Made by a program: the position numbers and the translations under genes | DNA from: Leptospira levettii | GTDB lineage: Bacteria; Spirochaetota; Leptospiria; Leptospirales; Leptospiraceae | Assembly: GCF_002812085.1 (NCBI RefSeq) | Contig: NZ_NPDM01000001.1 | Location: 992,001-1,056,000 of the forward strand | Direction: 5' to 3' | Length of the DNA: 64,000 bases | Notes under the pieces: generated by a model | Database searches by the model: none | What the model was told of the DNA's origin: nothing | The model's input: only the letters and a program-made list of their open reading frames with translations | Shown here: positions 36,349 through 45,463 of the stretch, in pieces | Numbering within the stretch: the stretch's first letter is position 1 | Layout: each line of letters opens with the position of its first letter

Positions 36349-38457
36349 ATGAAAACTCGTTCTTCTGTTTTTTACGGTTTCACTTTACTTCTGTTCGGAT
36401 CCTTAGGATATTATTTACTCCAAGCTGGGAGTGTTTTAGAAACTGCAAAAAATCTTACTGTCACTGCGAGTGAACATTTAGACACTGAAAATTTCTTCAA
36501 TCGTTTCCACCATCCATTAGCCTTACTCTTCATTCAAATCATTGTGGTTTGTGGAAGTGCTCGTTTTGTTGGTTACCTATTCACGAGAAAACTGAAACAA
36601 CCATCTGTCATGGGTGAAATCGTAGCTGGGATTTTACTTGGTCCATCCCTACTTGGTTATTATTTCCCTGAAACGATGGGATTTTTATTCCCACCTGCAA
36701 GCCTACCAACACTCGGCACCTTAAGCCAAATTGGCCTCGTTTTGTTTATGTTCATCATAGGAATGGAACTAGACCTTTCTGTTCTTAAAAACAAAGCCCA
36801 CTCGGCGATTATCATCAGTCATGCGAGTATTATTTTTCCCTTCTTTTTGGGGATGATTTTAGCTTATTATTTTTATACGGATTATGCTCCCAAAAACGTA
36901 GGATTTTTATCCTTTTCACTCTTTATGGGGATCGCAATGAGTATCACTGCTTTCCCTGTCCTTGCACGAATCTTACAGGAACGAAATCTCACACGTACAC
37001 CACTCGGTGCCATGGTGTTAACTTGTGCAGCAGCCGATGATATTACCGCTTGGATATTACTTGCGATCATTGTGACAATCTCCAAAGCAGGAAACTTAAA
37101 CACTGCCTTATTTACGATAGGATTGTCTTTTGCTTATATCTTAACCATGATTTATTTAGTGGCACCATTTCTCAAACGATTGGGTTCCATTTATATTTCA
37201 CGCGAAAACCTAACAAGAACTGCAGTTGCTCTCATATTAATGATTTTATTTTTATCCTCTCTCACGACAGAAGTGATTGGGATCCATGCTCTTTTTGGTG
37301 CTTTCCTTGCGGGTGTCATCATGCCTGCAGAAGGAAACTTAAAAAAACTCATCGCTGAAAAAATAGAAGATATTGCCGTTATTTTATTCCTCCCTATTTT
37401 CTTTGTGATCACAGGTCTTCGTACTGAAGTCACTCTTTTGAATGGGTCTCACCTATGGCTTGTGTTTGGACTTGTTCTACTTGTTGCTGTAGTGGGTAAG
37501 TTTTTAGGAAGTGCCTTTGCTGCTAGAGTAGCAGGATCCAATTGGGAAGACTCTTTATCCATTGGTGCTCTTATGAACACACGTGGCCTTATGGAACTGG
37601 TTGTCCTGAACATTGGTTATGATTTAGGAATCCTCAGCCCTGAAATATTTGCTGTGTTTGTTCTAATGGCACTTGTCACAACTCTTTCCACGGGACCACT
37701 GCTTGACGGAATCCAAAAGTTTTTCGCAAGGACTGCAAACACATCCTCTCCAGAGAAACCATCAGATAGTAAACTCAGAGTCCTTGTTGCTTTTGCCCAA
37801 GAAAAAATGGGAAAAAGTTTAGTTCGATTTGCCTTCTCATTATCGGGAAACCAAAAGAGAAATTTAGAACTCATCGCTTTGCACATTTCACCTAACGACT
37901 CCCTTTCGAATGAAGAAATCAGGAAGTATCGAGATGCCAGTTTTGAAGCGATTCGCCAAACAGGTTCTAGTTTAGGCATCCAAGTCCAAACCGAATATCG
38001 AATTACTGATAATGTCACATATGAAATCGTAAACTTTGCCAAAATCAAACACTCGGACATCCTTCTTATCGGAGCGGCAAAACCATTGTTCTCGCGTAGT
38101 TATACGGGTGGAAAAATCAAAGGCATTCTGAACTACTGCCCCGCAACAGTTGGGGTTCTCATAGACAATGGCCTAGAAACCATTGAACGTGTGGCCATCC
38201 TTTACAAAGGGGACAAAGACCCCATCTTAGGTTTTGCTCAAAAACTCACTTCCTTAAAAGGGATGAAATCAAACAAAATCAAAGTGGATAATCTGATCCA
38301 ACCGGAAACAGATTTGAACCCTTATCCAATTGCGATCAACCAAATCACAGGCTATTCACTGATCCTCATCGATTTGAATGTTTGGGAAGAGTTAGGTTTT
38401 GAAAAAATGGACCTCCTCCCTACTTCTTTTCTTTTGGTACGTTTTTTAACCACCTAA
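36349..38457 (+). CDS. CPA2-family cation/proton antiporter with C-terminal USP-like domain
   Basis: A 702-residue membrane protein. After a first N-terminal helix and a short polar stretch, about twelve membrane helices (roughly 60-455) carry the exchanger domain. Motifs include VMGEIVAGILLGPSLLG, FIIGMELDL, CAAADDITAW with the ion-binding Asp pair, and LMNTRGLMELVVLNIGYDLG. The cytoplasmic C-terminus (about 470-700) resembles tandem universal-stress-protein domains, a usual regulatory module of KefB/CHX-like exchangers. It probably exchanges Na+ or K+ for H+. It is 18 bp downstream of coaD. Confidence 0.88.
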   Translation: MKTRSSVFYGFTLLLFGSLGYYLLQAGSVLETAKNLTVTASEHLDTENFFNRFHHPLALLFIQIIVVCGSARFVGYLFTRKLKQPSVMGEIVAGILLGPSLLGYYFPETMGFLFPPASLPTLGTLSQIGLVLFMFIIGMELDLSVLKNKAHSAIIISHASIIFPFFLGMILAYYFYTDYAPKNVGFLSFSLFMGIAMSITAFPVLARILQERNLTRTPLGAMVLTCAAADDITAWILLAIIVTISKAGNLNTALFTIGLSFAYILTMIYLVAPFLKRLGSIYISRENLTRTAVALILMILFLSSLTTEVIGIHALFGAFLAGVIMPAEGNLKKLIAEKIEDIAVILFLPIFFVITGLRTEVTLLNGSHLWLVFGLVLLVAVVGKFLGSAFAARVAGSNWEDSLSIGALMNTRGLMELVVLNIGYDLGILSPEIFAVFVLMALVTTLSTGPLLDGIQKFFARTANTSSPEKPSDSKLRVLVAFAQEKMGKSLVRFAFSLSGNQKRNLELIALHISPNDSLSNEEIRKYRDASFEAIRQTGSSLGIQVQTEYRITDNVTYEIVNFAKIKHSDILLIGAAKPLFSRSYTGGKIKGILNYCPATVGVLIDNGLETIERVAILYKGDKDPILGFAQKLTSLKGMKSNKIKVDNLIQPETDLNPYPIAINQITGYSLILIDLNVWEELGFEKMDLLPTSFLLVRFLTT

Positions 38458-38481
38458 AGATTCGATTGCTTTTTTCGGTTT

Positions 38482-38497
38482 CTCCAAGCAACTGGAG
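38482..38497 (+). promoter_or_regulatory. Hairpin occluding the ndk ribosome-binding site
   Basis: CTCCA (38482-38486) pairs with TGGAG (38493-38497) across AGCAAC. The GGAG of the paired arm is the Shine-Dalgarno for the ATG at 38500. The 5-bp stem is small, so any effect on translation would be modest. Confidence 0.35.
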
Positions 38498-38499
38498 AT

Positions 38500-38913
38500 A
38501 TGGAAAGAACTTTTATCATGCTTAAACCCGATGCAGTGAAAAACAAACACATCGGTGACATCCTTCAAAGAATCGAGAAAGAAGGATTTAAAATCCTAGG
38601 AATGAAATTCCTAAAACTCAGCCTTGAAGACGCAAAACAATTTTACGCAGTTCATGCAGCTCGTCCTTTTTACAATGACCTTTGCACTTACATGGCATCT
38701 GGTCCTATCGTGGCATGTGCCCTTGAGCGTGACAATGCTGTGGCTCACTGGAGAGACGTAATCGGTGCGACTGACCCTAAAGAAGCAAAAGCAGGAACAA
38801 TCCGCGCACTTTTTGCTGAAAGCAAAGAAGCTAACGCAGTTCATGGTTCTGACTCTGTAGCAAACGCATTACAAGAAATTGCGTTTTTCTTCAAAGGTTA
38901 CGAACTTAACTAA
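38500..38913 (+). CDS. ndk: Nucleoside diphosphate kinase
   Basis: A 137-residue enzyme that passes gamma-phosphate between nucleoside di- and triphosphates. The family start [12 protein letters not shown], the segment [17 protein letters not shown] and the active-site His in [12 protein letters not shown] are all present. Length is normal. The GGAG ribosome site lies 5 bp before the ATG and is part of a small hairpin. The GCA/GCT-rich codon choice suggests strong expression. Confidence 0.97.
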
Positions 38914-38934
38914 GTTGTTTATCAATACAAGGAT

Positions 38935-38958
38935 CGGTTCTAATTCGGAACCGGTTCC
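38935..38958 (+). repeat. Overlapping palindromes before the prenyl synthase gene
   Basis: CGGTTC (38935-38940) can pair with GAACCG (38948-38953). The same GAACC can instead form the perfect 12-bp palindrome GGAACCGGTTCC (38947-38958). The two pairings exclude each other. The element ends 8 bp before the GTG start. There is no T tract, so it is not an ordinary terminator for ndk. Confidence 0.45.
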
Positions 38959-38966
38959 AGTCCATC

Positions 38967-39887
38967 GTGCCAATTACCTTCACCGAAATCTTACAATACT
39001 CAAAACAAATTTTTGATTCATTTTTTGAATCCTATACCCCTTCTTTATTTTCACCAAAAACTCGCATAACAGAAGCTTGTTTGTATAGCCTAAGGGCTGG
39101 TGGAAAAAGAGTGAGACCAATTTTTGTTTTAAATTCTTTTTTTGAACCTAACAAATTATCTCAAAACATCCAAACTAAAGACCATTCTGTTTTACTTGCT
39201 TCGCTCGCAGTTGAATGCATTCATACCTATTCTCTCATCCACGACGACTTACCTGCAATGGATGATGATGACACCCGCCGCGGGAAACCAACTTGCCACA
39301 AACAATTTGATGAGGCAACAGCCATCTTAGCCGGTGATACTCTCAACTCCCTTAGTTTTTATCTATTGTCTATGATGAATACCGAAGATCCATTTCTCAT
39401 CCGTGATTCCATTCAAATCCTTCACAATGGTGCCGGTATGAAGGGGATGATCCAAGGACAGATGGAAGACATCGAAGAAGAAAAAAATCCAAGTAACACC
39501 GACCGAGAATCAAAACTTCACTCTATCCATGAAAAAAAAACAGGAGCACTAATCGAATCATCCTTTTTATTAGGGAATCGATTACGACCTGATTGGAAAG
39601 AAAGAGAATCCGTAATTTCAAGTTATGCGAAAGAAATTGGACTTTTATTCCAAATCACAGATGATATCCTCGATGTAGAAGGAAATTTAGAAGAACTTGG
39701 CAAAACCCCAGGTAAGGATGCAAAAGCAGGGAAATTGACGTATCCAAGTCTGTATGGAATGGAAAAAACAAAATCTCTCAGATCCGAGTCTGTAAAAAAA
39801 GCCATCTCACTTGCCTCTGAACTTTCTTCTATGAATCATGAATTCTTTTTAGGATTACCTAAATACATTGCAGAAAGAAAAAATTAG
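38967..39887 (+). CDS. Polyprenyl (farnesyl/geranylgeranyl) diphosphate synthase
   Basis: A 306-residue isoprenoid chain-elongating enzyme. The first Asp-rich motif is HDDLPAMDDDDTRRGKPTCH and the second ITDDILDVEGN; the GGKRVRP segment near the N-terminus binds diphosphate. The four-residue spacing in the first Asp-rich motif fits bacterial IspA-type farnesyl or geranylgeranyl synthases. The start is GTG at 38967. It overlaps tlyA by 20 bp, a common arrangement in bacteria, and probably supplies quinone and cell-wall lipid carriers. Confidence 0.9.
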   Translation: MPITFTEILQYSKQIFDSFFESYTPSLFSPKTRITEACLYSLRAGGKRVRPIFVLNSFFEPNKLSQNIQTKDHSVLLASLAVECIHTYSLIHDDLPAMDDDDTRRGKPTCHKQFDEATAILAGDTLNSLSFYLLSMMNTEDPFLIRDSIQILHNGAGMKGMIQGQMEDIEEEKNPSNTDRESKLHSIHEKKTGALIESSFLLGNRLRPDWKERESVISSYAKEIGLLFQITDDILDVEGNLEELGKTPGKDAKAGKLTYPSLYGMEKTKSLRSESVKKAISLASELSSMNHEFFLGLPKYIAERKN

Positions 39888-40641
39888 ACTCGATACATTT
39901 CTCGTAAGGGAAGGGTTTGTTACCGATTTAAAATTAGCCCAATCTTTAATTCTATCTGGTTCTGTTCTCGTAAATGATACTGTCATTTCAAAAGTGGGGA
40001 CTCTCATTTCATTGAAAGACAAGGTGAGAACCAAAGAAAAGATCAAATCCTATGTTTCGAGAGGTGCCTATAAATTGTTAGGTGCATTTGAACATTGGAA
40101 AGACATTCGAATCAATGGAAATACATGTCTTGATTTGGGAGCCTCCACAGGTGGATTTTGCCAAGTGTTACTGGAAAAAGGTGCTTCCAAACTATTTGCA
40201 GTTGATGTCGGATATGGCCAATTGGCTCAAAAGATTGCGAATGATCCAAGAGTAACTGTGTTCGACCGTACCCACTTAAAAGAATTACCACTATTACCTT
40301 TAGAACCTCTCACAAATGAAACATGGATCACAATGGATCTTAGTTTTATTTCATTGGTACCTGTATTTTCATTTTTGCATTCATTGTTTGTGAAATACCC
40401 AGAGACTCACTGGAAAGGAATTACACTTTTTAAACCTCAGTTTGAAGTACATCCCTCTAAATTAGAGAAAGGTGTTTTGATTGATTCGCAATTGATTGGT
40501 TATGCGATCAGAAATGTTTGGCACAAAATCAAACAAGCTGATCCAAAAATTAGATTTGTTGGTCTTATGGAATCTCCCATCCAGGGGGCCGACGGGAATC
40601 GAGAATTTTTAATACGTTGGGAAAGGAAAATTGAGAACTAA
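39868..40641 (+). CDS. tlyA: TlyA-family rRNA 2'-O-methyltransferase (S4 + FtsJ)
   Basis: A 257-residue protein with an N-terminal S4 RNA-binding domain (RLDTFLVREGFV, about 7-65) and an FtsJ-like SAM methyltransferase domain (SAM loop CLDLGASTGGFCQVLLEKGA, then MDLSFISL and LFKPQFEV). TlyA proteins methylate 2'-OH of ribose in 16S/23S rRNA; older annotations as haemolysin are probably misleading. The start is TTG at 39868, inside the prenyl synthase gene. Its stop overlaps the convergent response regulator by 4 bp. Confidence 0.92.
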   Translation: MQKEKIRLDTFLVREGFVTDLKLAQSLILSGSVLVNDTVISKVGTLISLKDKVRTKEKIKSYVSRGAYKLLGAFEHWKDIRINGNTCLDLGASTGGFCQVLLEKGASKLFAVDVGYGQLAQKIANDPRVTVFDRTHLKELPLLPLEPLTNETWITMDLSFISLVPVFSFLHSLFVKYPETHWKGITLFKPQFEVHPSKLEKGVLIDSQLIGYAIRNVWHKIKQADPKIRFVGLMESPIQGADGNREFLIRWERKIEN

Positions 40642-41003
40642 ACCATAAAACCAGTAACGGCTTCCTTTAATTGGTCCGTTGAAAATGGTTTCATGAGATA
40701 GGCATAAGACGGATTTTGATTGATTCGTTGTTTTGAAGTCTCGTCCAAAAATCCGGTCAAAAACAATACAGGAACTGAGAATTGGTCACGTAAAGATTCG
40801 GCCGTTTCGATACCATCGAGTGATCCTTCTAAATTGATGTCCATAAGGATTAGGTCTGGCACCTTTTCTGAGACAATTTGAAAGGCCTCATCCCCAGAAG
40901 GTACAACAGCAATCACATGAAAACCAAATGATTCGATTTTCTGTTTGATATTGAGTCCGAGGAATGGTTCATCCTCGACGATGAGGATGTTCTTTTTCGT
41001 CAT
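40638..41003 (-). CDS. Single-domain response regulator
   Basis: A 121-residue stand-alone receiver (CheY-like). The acidic pair is Glu10/Asp11 (IVEDEP), the phospho-acceptor Asp55 (LILMDINLEG), the switch Thr in LFLTGF, and the Lys in YLMKPFS. There is no output domain, so it acts by protein contact or as a phosphorelay shuttle, perhaps for one of the hybrid kinases in this window. Its predicted promoter contains a G8 tract. It converges with tlyA, with a 4-bp overlap. Confidence 0.9.
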   Translation of the reverse strand: MTKKNILIVEDEPFLGLNIKQKIESFGFHVIAVVPSGDEAFQIVSEKVPDLILMDINLEGSLDGIETAESLRDQFSVPVLFLTGFLDETSKQRINQNPSYAYLMKPFSTDQLKEAVTGFMV

Positions 41004-41014
41004 ATATGCTTTAT

Positions 41015-41044
41015 TTTATAGGGGGGGGTCTGTTAAAAAGTAAA
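41015..41044 (-). promoter_or_regulatory. Promoter with a G8/C8 tract in the spacer
   Basis: On the minus strand, TTTACT (41044-41039) and TATAAA (41020-41015) are separated by 18 bp, of which eight are consecutive C (41028-41021 on this strand). Loss or gain of one base would change the spacer to 17 or 19 bp. The start codon at 41003 lies 11 bp past the -10. Confidence 0.5.
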
Positions 41045-41052
41045 AATACTGT

Positions 41053-41286
41053 ATGGCAGATAAAAGTATCAAACAACCCGAGAATGTACCAGGAAAATAC
41101 TATGTCGACCAGACTTGTGTTCCCTGCAATGATTGTGTCAAAGAAGCTCCAAACCTTTTAGAATACAATGCGGACGAAACGCACATTTTCTTTAAAAAAC
41201 AACCATCTACTCCAACTGAGGAAAAACAGGCAAAGGCAGCCATGGCAATGTGTCCAGTCGATGCGATTGGGGATGATGGAGAGTAA
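41053..41286 (+). CDS. Single-cluster [4Fe-4S] ferredoxin
   Basis: A 77-residue electron-transfer protein. The cluster ligands are Cys22, Cys25 and Cys28 (CVPCNDC) and Cys67 in MCPVDAIGDDG. This is the C-x2-C-x2-C...C-P pattern of monocluster ferredoxins such as the Thermotoga type. The redox partners are not evident from its neighbours: an alpha/beta hydrolase converges on it directly after its stop, and a response regulator lies divergent upstream. Confidence 0.92.
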   Translation: MADKSIKQPENVPGKYYVDQTCVPCNDCVKEAPNLLEYNADETHIFFKKQPSTPTEEKQAKAAMAMCPVDAIGDDGE

Positions 41287-42156
41287 TTAAGAATTATAGA
41301 ATTCTCTAATATTCTTTGCTACAACATCAGGTTTTTCTAAATGAATGGCATGTCTTATTTTTGGAATCCAGACCAATTTACTTTTTTTGATAAATGATTT
41401 CATTTGTTTCATCATAAAAGGTGGTGTGATTTCATCTTCAGCACCTGCCAATATCAAAGTTGGAATTTTAATTTCCTTCATTTTAGAACCGAAAAAAATC
41501 TCATCTTCTCTTCTAAGAGTATTTTCTTGTAAATATTCATTTGGTTTATCATTCCAAATCGTAACAAGTGTATGACGAAATAAATAACCTGGTTCAGGAA
41601 ACTCTTCGCCGTATAAATAACGTAACAACGATACCACTTGTCTTTCCGTTTTTGGAAATAGAATCTTTCGCATTTTTTCGCGCTCCGGATGGGCAATTCC
41701 ACCTGGTGCGAGTAAAATCAATTTATCTACAAGGTGATTTCTGTCATGAAGGACTAAGTGTTGAGAAATAAGTCCACCCATCGAGTGTCCAACTAAACAA
41801 ATTTGACTCAAATTGAGTTTTTCTAAACACTCAAGAAGTAAATCTGCCCATACATCGATTTGATAGAGGTATTTTACGAGTGGAAGTTTACTTTTTCCAT
41901 AGCCAGGTAAATCAAAAACATACAATGGGTATCCATCATTTAACAATTCTTTTACGACTCTTCGGAATCCAAAACTTTCATCTAGTAATCCATGAAAAAA
42001 AACGATAGGTTTTTGGTTTCCTTTCCCAAACTTCCAATAAAAAATTTTGTGGCCTCCCAAGTTGACATAAGAGGGAATTCCACCCATATTTTTCATTGAT
42101 TTACGTCTCTGGGACTGATAATTTCGATATAGGCTTCGGTAAAAAATTTTAAACAT
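41287..42156 (-). CDS. Alpha/beta-fold hydrolase
   Basis: A 289-residue serine hydrolase. The nucleophile elbow is CLVGHSMGGLISQ, the oxyanion segment is VFFHGLLDESFG, and the acid and His are in AGAEDEITPP and IRHAIHLEKPD. These features fit lipases, esterases or C-C hydrolases of the monoacylglycerol-lipase type; the substrate is unknown. The first ATG is 1 bp from the divergent kinase ATG. An internal ATG (42096) would leave 61 bp for promoters and is a reasonable alternative start, with the 20 dropped residues being basic and poorly conserved-looking. Confidence 0.87.
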   Translation of the reverse strand: MFKIFYRSLYRNYQSQRRKSMKNMGGIPSYVNLGGHKIFYWKFGKGNQKPIVFFHGLLDESFGFRRVVKELLNDGYPLYVFDLPGYGKSKLPLVKYLYQIDVWADLLLECLEKLNLSQICLVGHSMGGLISQHLVLHDRNHLVDKLILLAPGGIAHPEREKMRKILFPKTERQVVSLLRYLYGEEFPEPGYLFRHTLVTIWNDKPNEYLQENTLRREDEIFFGSKMKEIKIPTLILAGAEDEITPPFMMKQMKSFIKKSKLVWIPKIRHAIHLEKPDVVAKNIREFYNS

Positions 42157-42157
42157 A

Positions 42158-43951
42158 ATGTTAGAAACAAAAATTCACAAGTTATCGGAGTTACTTTCCC
42201 ATTCCTCGATTCCCTATCTTTTCGTCGATCTTAAATCCCAAAATGTATTGTATTGTCATGATCAAATTAAAAATCTTTTGGGTTTGAATTTTACCCTTCC
42301 ATGCCCGATGGATTTAATCTTTGAAGATTCAAACAAAGTATCTAGTTTATTGAAACAAAGACCTAATCAGAAAGAAAATTACCAAATCCAGTGTAAAAAA
42401 GTAAATTTAGAAACTTTGACAGTATCTGTTCAGTTTTCATCGACTGATGATGTTTTGAATGGTTTCGATGAAATTTATATTCTCTACATACAATGGAAAC
42501 AAATAACAGAGACTGTTCACCTGCCACAAAATGAGGGATTAGAAATTCCATTCTTAATCACTGATTCATTCGGAAAAGTACAGTTTGCCAATACACGATT
42601 TTTAGATTTTTTTTCCATTACCTTGGAACAGATCCAAAAAAAATCAATCTTCGATCTACTCACTTTACCTAAACCCATTAAATCTGATTTATTAAAATCA
42701 AATATAAAACATGATATAGATATTCATTCAGGACTAGGTGAAAAACAAAAGTTTCAATTGCAAAGTTTTGTTACACCAAATTACTCAAATGGTATCAATA
42801 ATATTACTATACTTTTATTAGATTTATCTACCTTACAAAATGCAGAAAATACAATCAGGTACGGAGAAGAGAAATTAAAAACCTTTTTTGCAACTATCAA
42901 CAATGGATTTGTAATCGTTAACCAAGAAGCAATTATCATTGAAGTAGCTCCTATTTTTAAGTTTTTATTATTTCAACTATTGGCATTTGAAGTAGGAGAG
43001 AATATTTTTCAATATTTCGATGTAAGTGAAAAGAATAGACTGATTGAAGTTTTAAATTTATCGATAACTTCACAAACTACACAAAGAGCCGAATTTGATT
43101 ATTCGTTATTAGGTGAGGATCGAACGTTCGAAATAAAGTTTATTCCTGTTAGAAAACTGAATCCTAATGATAAAAAGGTAATGTTAGTATTTTCTGATAT
43201 CACCGAGGCAAAACGATTAGATAGACAATTAATTGAATCAATGAAATTTGCAAGTATTGGGGAGATTGCGGCAGGACTTGCGCATGAAATTAATAATCCC
43301 CTCCAAAGTGCATTACTCTATCTTGAAGATTTAATTACCGTCGATGAAACGGATCCAAATGAAAGAAAAAATATCCTTCAGAAAATTGAAGCAGCAAATT
43401 TAAGAATCCGTGACTTGGTAAAGGCTTTACTTGATTTGGGCCGAATGGAAAGCCCAAATCGTGATTTTGTTTCTCCTTATTACATACTAGTCAGAACAAG
43501 TGAACTTGTCGAGGTGAGTTGTCGTAAAAAGAATATACAATTCACAAGGCATGCTGGCCCCAATTTACCTGGAATTTTTGTACGTTGGCAGGAAATCGAA
43601 CAAGTGTTGATCAATTGTGTGGTAAACTCAATTAATGCTTTGTCAGAAATGGAAATTCCCAGAGAGAATCCTCGAATTGAGTTGGGAATTGATTTTCTTA
43701 GGAGTCAAAAGAAAGACTGGGTCGTATTTTCTGTGGAAGACAACGGACCAGGAATCGATGACGATACATTGGAAAAAGTTTTTTTACCCTTGTTCACAAC
43801 AAGGCGAAACAAACAAGGAACAGGATTGGGTTTATCAATTTCCAAAAAAATCATCGCCGAACACGGTGGTGAGATTTATATCAAAACAAAGAATGGTGTA
43901 GGAACAAAGGTCGAAATCTTTTTGCCTGCTCATGCGGATGAAAATGGATAA
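42158..43951 (+). CDS. Multi-PAS sensor histidine kinase
   Basis: A soluble 597-residue kinase with two or three PAS-like domains (about 15-110, 125-235 and 245-350). The phosphorylation domain has His in GEIAAGLAHEINNPLQSALL, and the ATPase domain has the N box NCVVNSINALSEM, G1 box EDNGPGIDDDT and G2 box GTGLGLSISKKII. The HEINNPLQ type resembles NtrB-like kinases. It overlaps the following hybrid kinase gene by 8-20 bp depending on the start, so the two are translationally linked and probably share a phosphorelay. Confidence 0.9.
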   Translation: MLETKIHKLSELLSHSSIPYLFVDLKSQNVLYCHDQIKNLLGLNFTLPCPMDLIFEDSNKVSSLLKQRPNQKENYQIQCKKVNLETLTVSVQFSSTDDVLNGFDEIYILYIQWKQITETVHLPQNEGLEIPFLITDSFGKVQFANTRFLDFFSITLEQIQKKSIFDLLTLPKPIKSDLLKSNIKHDIDIHSGLGEKQKFQLQSFVTPNYSNGINNITILLLDLSTLQNAENTIRYGEEKLKTFFATINNGFVIVNQEAIIIEVAPIFKFLLFQLLAFEVGENIFQYFDVSEKNRLIEVLNLSITSQTTQRAEFDYSLLGEDRTFEIKFIPVRKLNPNDKKVMLVFSDITEAKRLDRQLIESMKFASIGEIAAGLAHEINNPLQSALLYLEDLITVDETDPNERKNILQKIEAANLRIRDLVKALLDLGRMESPNRDFVSPYYILVRTSELVEVSCRKKNIQFTRHAGPNLPGIFVRWQEIEQVLINCVVNSINALSEMEIPRENPRIELGIDFLRSQKKDWVVFSVEDNGPGIDDDTLEKVFLPLFTTRRNKQGTGLGLSISKKIIAEHGGEIYIKTKNGVGTKVEIFLPAHADENG

Positions 43952-45455
43952 AATATTAATTATCGATGATGAAGAAGACATTCGTATCGCATTAAAACGT
44001 GTTTTATCACGTGAGGGGTATCAAATTGAACTTTCTGAATCTGCATCTGATGCAGTAAAACGAATCGAATCAGGAGAATTATTTTCATTAGTGATTTCAG
44101 ATATTTTGATGTCAGGAATGTCTGGTATTGATTTCACAAAATTTATAGCTGAAAAAAACATAAATTTACCTGTCATATTAATCACTGGAAATCCAAATTT
44201 ATCATCAGCAGAAGCTGCCATTCGTTATCATGCTTATGAATATATATCAAAGCCGGTTGATAGAACCCAGTTACTTTCAGTCGTAAAACGAGCATTAGAG
44301 GTAAAAAACCAAAAGGATTCAGATTTAGAAAAATTGATGTTGTCCGAAAAATTAGAAAAAGCACTTCGGACACAGAATTTAGATCTTAACCGTCAAAATG
44401 CGGCTATTTTGAATGCAACATCGGATGCAGTTATTACTATCAATCACAAACTAATCATTGTATCAGCAAACAAATCAAGTTTTGATATGTTTCGATTTAA
44501 TTCTCCACTAGATTTAATCGGACAAAATGTACGTATTTTATTTACTGAAAATAAAATGCAAAAGTATATGAGTCAAGTTTCCAATGTACTAAGCCAAGAA
44601 CCAAATAAATCAACTTTGCAACTCTCTGACGTAACACTACAACGATCAGATTCTTCCACCTTTCTTGCTGATATTGCAATTTGTTCTTATAGTTTAGATG
44701 GTGACTCATTTTATACTGGTGTTATCCGAGATGTAACACAAAAAAAATTGATGGTGGAACAATTAATTCACTCTGAAAGAAGAGCATTTTTATCTGTAGT
44801 TGCTGCAAGTATTGGCCACGAAATCAATAATTCATTAACAGCCATCCAAGGATTTGTCGAAATGGCTTCACGTGAAAATGCAGACCTAATGTTAAAAGAT
44901 CGTGCACTTAAAGTGACTCTTAACCAAACAGAAAAATTAAGAGCATTAACTTCGAATCTTTTGCAATTGGGAAAATCAGTAAAATCGAATACAGAAAAAA
45001 CTGAAGTCTTAAATTTAAACTCAGAAATATCGTCAGTCTTACAAGTGTTTAAAGAAACTGCAAAACTCAAATATTGTCAAATCAAACGCGAAGATTCTAC
45101 GGAACGAATACCAATTCGTATGAATTCTGATCAATTTGCATTATTACTATCAAATATTTTATTAAATGCGGCTGATGCAACAAACAACATAGGTACAATC
45201 GAAATCAAAGCGTATATCCAAAGCAAAAGAGGCCATCTAATTGTTACAGACGATGGTGAAGGCATGTCCCAGGAAACGTTGGATAAAATTTATGAACCTT
45301 ATTTTACCACAAAAGAGTTGGGTAAAGGTACTGGGTTAGGAATGTTTGTGGTAAAACAAATTGTAGAGAATTTTGAAATCGAATTACAAATTGACTCTAC
45401 ACCAGGGAAAGGTTCCAAATTTCATTTTATTTTTCCTGAGGTTTCCGAATCCTAG
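43944..45455 (+). CDS. REC-PAS hybrid histidine kinase
   Basis: A kinase of about 503 residues starting with a receiver domain (acidic pair in IIDDEEDIRIAL, acceptor Asp in LVISDILMSGMSG, Lys in YISKPVDRTQ). A PAS domain (about 150-270) and a histidine kinase core follow: His in AASIGHEINNSLTAIQG, N box NILLNAADATN, G1 TDDGEGMS and G2 GTGLGMFVVKQIV. REC before the kinase means that another kinase, most likely the one upstream, may control it. Three in-frame ATGs lie at 43932, 43938 and 43944; the last gives the canonical REC start. Confidence 0.9.
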   Translation: MDKILIIDDEEDIRIALKRVLSREGYQIELSESASDAVKRIESGELFSLVISDILMSGMSGIDFTKFIAEKNINLPVILITGNPNLSSAEAAIRYHAYEYISKPVDRTQLLSVVKRALEVKNQKDSDLEKLMLSEKLEKALRTQNLDLNRQNAAILNATSDAVITINHKLIIVSANKSSFDMFRFNSPLDLIGQNVRILFTENKMQKYMSQVSNVLSQEPNKSTLQLSDVTLQRSDSSTFLADIAICSYSLDGDSFYTGVIRDVTQKKLMVEQLIHSERRAFLSVVAASIGHEINNSLTAIQGFVEMASRENADLMLKDRALKVTLNQTEKLRALTSNLLQLGKSVKSNTEKTEVLNLNSEISSVLQVFKETAKLKYCQIKREDSTERIPIRMNSDQFALLLSNILLNAADATNNIGTIEIKAYIQSKRGHLIVTDDGEGMSQETLDKIYEPYFTTKELGKGTGLGMFVVKQIVENFEIELQIDSTPGKGSKFHFIFPEVSES

Positions 45456-45463
45456 TTCGTAAC

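Noticed and set aside
39868..40641. TlyA as a pore-forming haemolysin
   Set aside because: The S4 plus FtsJ domains and SAM loop show an rRNA methyltransferase; the haemolysin name is historical.
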